From Planctomycetota bacterium (GTDB taxonomy: Bacteria > Planctomycetota > Phycisphaerae > Phycisphaerales > UBA1924), in the NCBI GenBank assembly GCA_023434205.1, contig JAEYTB010000103.1, positions 1 to 17,156 on the forward strand: a stretch of DNA of 17,156 nt, read 5' to 3'. Under the pieces are notes generated by a model, which did not search any database, was not told the DNA's origin, and worked only from the letters and a program-made list of their open reading frames with translations. The position numbers were made by a program, and so were the translations under genes. Of this stretch, positions 14,427-17,156 are shown piece by piece (the stretch's first letter is position 1; every line of letters starts with the position of its first letter).

Positions 14427-16169
14427 TTGGCCAATGGCAGGCCCCTGTCCGTACCGCCCGCGCCCGTCCCGGATGAGTTCTCACTTGTGAACGGCCACGC
14501 GCACCACCATCCTGTTGCGTCCGAGGGCGGCGGCTTTCTCGCCCGCCTCTTCGACGCGAGCGAGTTCACCGCCCGCGCGATCTGCTTCAACCAGGACCCC
14601 AAGGTCATCTGGCTGCACCTCATCTCCGACACGATCATCGCCGCGGCGTACTTCTCGATCCCCGTCGCCCTGCTCACGTTGGTCTTCAAGCGGCGCGACC
14701 TGGTCTACAACTGGATGTTCGTGCTCTTCGGCGGGTTCATCCTGCTGTGCGGGACGACCCACGTCTTCAACGTGCTCGCGCTGCACCACCCCATGTACCG
14801 CCTGGACGGCATCGTGAAGGCCCTGACGGCGGTGTTCTCCATCGGGACCGCCGCGGTGCTGTGGCCGCTCATCCCCAAAGTCCTGCTGATCCCCAGCCCC
14901 TCCATGCTGCGGGACGCCAACGCGCGCCTCGAGTCCGAGGTCGCCGAGCGCCGGCAGGCTCAGGAAGAGCTCCAGCGGGCCCGGGCGGACCTCGAGGTCC
15001 GCGTCGAGCAGCGGACGGCCGAGCTCGCCCGCGCCCACCAGGAACTCCAGGAGCTCAACGGCACGCTCGAACGCCGCGTCGAGCAGCGGACCCAGGAGCT
15101 CGTGGACGCCAACCGCGAGCTGGAGATCTCGCACCAGCGGCTGCGCGTCTCCGAGCGCATGGCCGGCATCGGCGCCCTCTCCGCGGGCCTGGGCCACGAC
15201 ATGGGCAACCTGCTGCTGCCCATCCGCGCACGCCTGGAGGCCATGCAGTCCCGCGGCCTGCCCGAGGACCTCCGCGACGACGTCGCCGCCATCCGCACCT
15301 CCGCCGAGTACCTCCAGCGCCTCTCCCGCGGCCTGCGCATGCTCTCCCTCGACCCTGAGGAGGGCGTCAGCGAGTCCACCGACCTGGACGCGTGGTGGCG
15401 GGATGTCCTCCCGATGCTCGACAACGTCCTGCCCCCCTCCATCGACCTCCGGGTTGCGATCGAGCCCGGCCTGCCGCGGGTTCACATCGCAGGCCACAGC
15501 CTGACCCAGGCGGTGTTCAACCTCGTCCAGAACGCCGGCGACGCGATGAAGGCACGCGGCCACGGCACGGTCACGCTCCGCGCGGCCCGGGCGTCGCGCC
15601 CCGGCTTCATCGACATCACGGTCTCCGACGACGGGCCGGGCATGACGCCCGACGTCGCCGAACGCTGCCTCCAGCCCTTCTTCACGACCAAGACGCGGTC
15701 CATCTCGACCGGCCTGGGCCTGTCCCTTGTTCATGCCATCGTCCAACGCTCCGGGGGAGAGGTCGCGGTCCGCTCGCAGGCCGGCCACGGCGCCGCCTTC
15801 TCACTGCTGCTTCGCGAGGACGTCGCCTCCAAGGACCGCCCAACCCCCGCCCTGGGCGCGGTCGTCATGCTCCGCGATGTGCGCCTCCGCGGCATCGCCC
15901 ACGAGCTGGTCCGCTCGCTGGGGTTCACGCCCGTCAAGGACGCGCACGAGGCCGCGCTGTGGATCGGCGACGCCGACGCCGAAGGGGCTCAGGCCGCCGC
16001 CGCGTTCGTCGCGCGGGCAGGGCACCACCACGCGCTGCTGGTTGGTCCGGGGGTCGTCAGCCCGCAGGAGCGCATCACGCACGTGGCCGAGACGCGCCCC
16101 ACGGTGCTGCGGGCCGCCCTGGCCGCGGTGGCGGCGCGGCTGGCGGTCAGTGCACCCGGCGCCGCTTGA
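14427..16169 (+). CDS. histidine kinase with ethylene-receptor-like membrane domain and degenerate receiver tail
   Basis: 580 residues from a TTG at 14427; a GTG at 14487 (Val21) with GGATGAG 9 nt upstream is a good alternative start, giving 560. Three membrane helices (~60-86, 94-117, 128-150) match the ethylene-binding domain of plant ETR1 and cyanobacterial receptors. Asp68, Tyr75, Ile78, Pro79, Ile105, Cys108 and His112 (ISD, YFSIP, FILLCGTTH) fall at the spacing of ETR1 D25, Y32, I35, P36, I62, C65 and H69. Lys131 corresponds to K91 with a slightly shorter loop. Cys108 and His112 would be the Cu(I) ligands. A coiled coil with a 25-residue internal repeat (~165-240) leads to GLGHDMGNLLLP with His257. 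The ATPase domain shows NLVQNAGD (365-372), DDGPGM (401-406), FFTTK (418-422) and STGLGL. No GAF or PAS domain intervenes. The tail (~475-580) is receiver-like, with Asp515 in LWIGD and only one N-terminal Asp (484). The DHp-to-tail half is paralogous to the kinase at 1982-4306. Its 3' end overlaps the convergent receiver gene. Confidence 0.93.
   Translation: MANGRPLSVPPAPVPDEFSLVNGHAHHHPVASEGGGFLARLFDASEFTARAICFNQDPKVIWLHLISDTIIAAAYFSIPVALLTLVFKRRDLVYNWMFVLFGGFILLCGTTHVFNVLALHHPMYRLDGIVKALTAVFSIGTAAVLWPLIPKVLLIPSPSMLRDANARLESEVAERRQAQEELQRARADLEVRVEQRTAELARAHQELQELNGTLERRVEQRTQELVDANRELEISHQRLRVSERMAGIGALSAGLGHDMGNLLLPIRARLEAMQSRGLPEDLRDDVAAIRTSAEYLQRLSRGLRMLSLDPEEGVSESTDLDAWWRDVLPMLDNVLPPSIDLRVAIEPGLPRVHIAGHSLTQAVFNLVQNAGDAMKARGHGTVTLRAARASRPGFIDITVSDDGPGMTPDVAERCLQPFFTTKTRSISTGLGLSLVHAIVQRSGGEVAVRSQAGHGAAFSLLLREDVASKDRPTPALGAVVMLRDVRLRGIAHELVRSLGFTPVKDAHEAALWIGDADAEGAQAAAAFVARAGHHHALLVGPGVVSPQERITHVAETRPTVLRAALAAVAARLAVSAPGAA
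14999..15091 (+). repeat. 75-nt tandem unit in the kinase coiled coil
   Basis: The 18-nt sequence CCGCGTCGAGCAGCGGAC occurs at 14999-15016 and again at 15074-15091. The units encode RVEQRTAEL and RVEQRTQEL, 25 residues apart. The identical DNA over 18 nt suggests a recent internal duplication that lengthened the signalling helix. Confidence 0.7.
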
Positions 16170-16578
16170 GCTCCGCCTCGACCTCCGAGCCCATCGCGAA
16201 GCCCCCGCCCGCGACCTGCTGGATCGCCGCGAGGATCGTCTCGGTGTTCTCGTTCTTGCTCACGTAGCCCCACGCCCCGGCCTCCACGGCACGGTCGATG
16301 TAGTCGCTGCGCACGTAGCCGCTGAGCATGATCACGCGGGCGTCGGGGCACTGCGCGGCCAGCTCGGCCAGCGCCTCAAAGGAGTCCTTGCCGGGCATGT
16401 CGATATCGAGCAGCACCACGTCGGCGCGGGTCTCCTTGACCTTGCTGATCAGGTCGCGGGCCTCGGGGAGCCACCCGGCCCACGAAAAAGCGGGGTCGAG
16501 GGAAAGTTTGCGCCGGATCGCCTCCGCGACAAAGTCGTTGTCGTCCACGCACAGAACTCGAATCGCTTGATCCGGCAT
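16147..16578 (-). CDS. stand-alone receiver-domain response regulator
   Basis: 143 residues, one receiver domain and no output domain. Acidic pair Asp12-Asp13 (CVDDND), phospho-acceptor Asp58 (VVLLDIDMPG), Ser86 (IMLSGY) and Lys108 (YVSKNE) are all present, so it should be phosphorylated normally. The loop and last helix (ETILAAIQQVAGGGFAMG) resemble NarL/FixJ-type regulators that have lost their DNA-binding part; a short charged tail follows. It likely acts by protein contact or as a phosphate sink or shuttle. The ATG has GAGGG about 5 nt upstream. Its last seven codons overlap antisense the last seven codons of the ethylene-domain kinase, making that kinase and its paralogue the obvious candidate partners. 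Co-function is inference from position. Confidence 0.92.
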   Translation of the reverse strand: MPDQAIRVLCVDDNDFVAEAIRRKLSLDPAFSWAGWLPEARDLISKVKETRADVVLLDIDMPGKDSFEALAELAAQCPDARVIMLSGYVRSDYIDRAVEAGAWGYVSKNENTETILAAIQQVAGGGFAMGSEVEAELKRRRVH

Positions 16579-16616
16579 GAACCCTCGGCCCTGTCTACGA
16601 ACACACCCGCCGGGAG

Positions 16617-16644
16617 ATCATTCCACATTACCACAGCGATTCAA
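16617..16644 (-). promoter_or_regulatory. putative promoter of the response regulator gene
   Basis: On the minus strand TTGAAT (16644-16639), 16 nt, then AATGAT (16622-16617). Each hexamer matches consensus at 4 of 6 positions, in a locally AT-rich patch. The leader would be about 30 nt, with the ribosome-binding site near its end. Confidence 0.4.
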
Positions 16645-16645
16645 T

Positions 16646-16662
16646 GGCGCGGAGCCCGCGCC
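16646..16662 (-). terminator. perfect 7-bp hairpin downstream of tRNA-Ser, possible terminator
   Basis: GGCGCGG (16646-16652), loop AGC, CCGCGCC (16656-16662). In the minus-strand transcript it lies 45 nt after the tRNA 3' end and directly before the putative receiver-gene promoter. The following sequence, ATTGAATC, is AT-rich but not a U-run, so terminator function is uncertain. The 8-nt sequence AGCGATTC flanks it directly at 16635-16642 and 16675-16682. Confidence 0.3.
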
Positions 16663-16706
16663 GGGCCGGGATTAAGCGATTCTTATGGCCACTTCAGACG
16701 CTCAAG

Positions 16707-16793
16707 CGGTGGGGAGGGGATTCGAACCCCTGATACCCTGACGGGTATACCGGTTTTCAAGACCGGCGCATTCGACCACTCTGCCACCCCACC
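16707..16793 (-). tRNA. tRNA-Ser (anticodon UGA)
   Basis: 87 nt including the discriminator base. The acceptor stem GGTGGGG/CCCCACC has discriminator G, followed by D-arm GCAGAGTGGTCGAATGC. The anticodon stem CCGGT/ACCGG encloses the loop CTTGAAA, giving anticodon TGA, which reads UCN serine codons, chiefly UCA. A long variable arm (TATACCC ... GGGTATC) is typical of class II serine tRNAs, and the T-arm AGGGG-TTCGAAT-CCCCT is canonical. CCA is not encoded and must be added enzymatically. It lies 36 nt after the zinc-finger gene on the same strand. Confidence 0.97.
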
Positions 16794-16829
16794 CGCGCGG
16801 GATTCACGACGCGGCATCATAGGAACTGC

Positions 16830-17156
16830 CTAAGCGGGCTTGGTCCAGCCCGACTCCTTGTCCTTCTGCAGGATCGCCGCGGACTGCCGGATGCACTTGG
16901 TACACGCCCAGGTGTTCTCACGCGGGCCCTTCCAGTGCGGGGTTTCCTGGTGCTGGAGGCAAAGGGCGCAGGTCACGACCTCCGGCACCACCTCGCCCCC
17001 GCCCAGGTTGACCACCTCAACGTACGCGACCGTGAGGCACCGGCCGCAGATGAGCGAGCCGCGGTGGCCCTCCACCATCGGCCGGTCCTCCGCCCAGTGG
17101 TTGGCGCAGAAGTCGCACAGGAAGTCCTCGGGCAGGACGTGTTCTTCGTTGGTGCC
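16830..17156 (-). CDS. tandem ClpX-like zinc-finger protein (C-terminal part; start outside window)
   Basis: The frame is open to the window edge, giving 108 visible residues and a TAG stop at 16832-16830. Four CxxC pairs are present in the visible fragment: CDFC (14-17), CGRC (37-40), CALC (63-66) and CTKC (85-88). They form two units, C-x2-C-x19-C-x2-C and C-x2-C-x18-C-x2-C, the spacing of the N-terminal zinc-binding domain of ClpX. The parts SLICGRC and CTKCIRQSAAIL echo the ClpX pattern ICDEC and its following helix. No AAA+ domain follows, so this is not ClpX itself; it may be an adaptor or a protein-binding zinc module. An internal ATG at 17078 would cut off the first CxxC and is unlikely to be the start. 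Confidence 0.85.
   Translation of the reverse strand, partial: GTNEEHVLPEDFLCDFCANHWAEDRPMVEGHRGSLICGRCLTVAYVEVVNLGGGEVVPEVVTCALCLQHQETPHWKGPRENTWACTKCIRQSAAILQKDKESGWTKPA

Noticed and set aside
14999..15091. CRISPR-like or mobile repeat
   Set aside because: Only two copies, in frame inside a coiled-coil coding region; an internal gene duplication explains it. No CRISPR array, transposase or integrase was seen anywhere in the window.
16707..16793. tRNA as an integration site for a mobile element
   Set aside because: No integrase gene and no second copy of the tRNA 3' end in the window.

Overview
The window is about 17 kb of high-GC, densely coded chromosomal DNA. GTG and TTG starts are used, and long open frames lie opposite the real genes because of base composition. 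Gene content suggests a planctomycete, probably a Phycisphaerae-like lineage. The clues are an RNase E/G with a long Arg/Gly tail, a Rho with a Gly/Arg-rich N-terminus, a signal peptidase I with a large insertion, a lipidated TolC-type protein, and small proteins of the planctomycete hypothetical type. This assignment is inference; no rRNA or diagnostic marker is present.

Layout. Positions 1-816 (minus strand) hold the first codons of a signal-peptide protein, a 144-residue hypothetical protein with RRxxxRR-type motifs, and an extremely acidic 89-residue protein. A divergent spacer (817-1125) with two perfect hairpins follows. Two translationally coupled membrane proteins (1126-1976, plus) converge on a four-TM, two-PAS histidine kinase (1982-4306, minus). 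Behind the kinase comes rho (4380-5597, minus) with a roughly 400-nt leader, then divergent ptsI (6055-7917, plus), a 409-nt gene-free stretch, and a plus-strand run of rne (8327-11032), lepB (11051-12646), a TolC-like lipoprotein (12715-14397) and a second histidine kinase (14427-16169). The second kinase has a membrane domain closely resembling the plant/cyanobacterial ethylene-binding domain. It converges, with a 23-nt overlap, on a stand-alone receiver protein (16147-16578, minus). tRNA-Ser(UGA) and the C-terminal part of a tandem zinc-finger protein (both minus) close the window.

How the parts fit together. Two themes stand out. The first is RNA metabolism: Rho has no recognisable N-terminal OB-fold RNA-binding domain and instead carries an Arg/Gly block very like those in the RNase E/G tail. 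The second is signalling: the two kinases have unrelated sensor halves but share an unusual H-box (GLGHDxxNxLLP), the same ATPase core and a C-terminal receiver-like domain with a degenerate acidic pocket. They look like a sensor-swapped paralogous pair, and the nearby single-domain response regulator is a plausible partner. Neither idea could be tested with searches here. Promoter calls are by eye and tentative.
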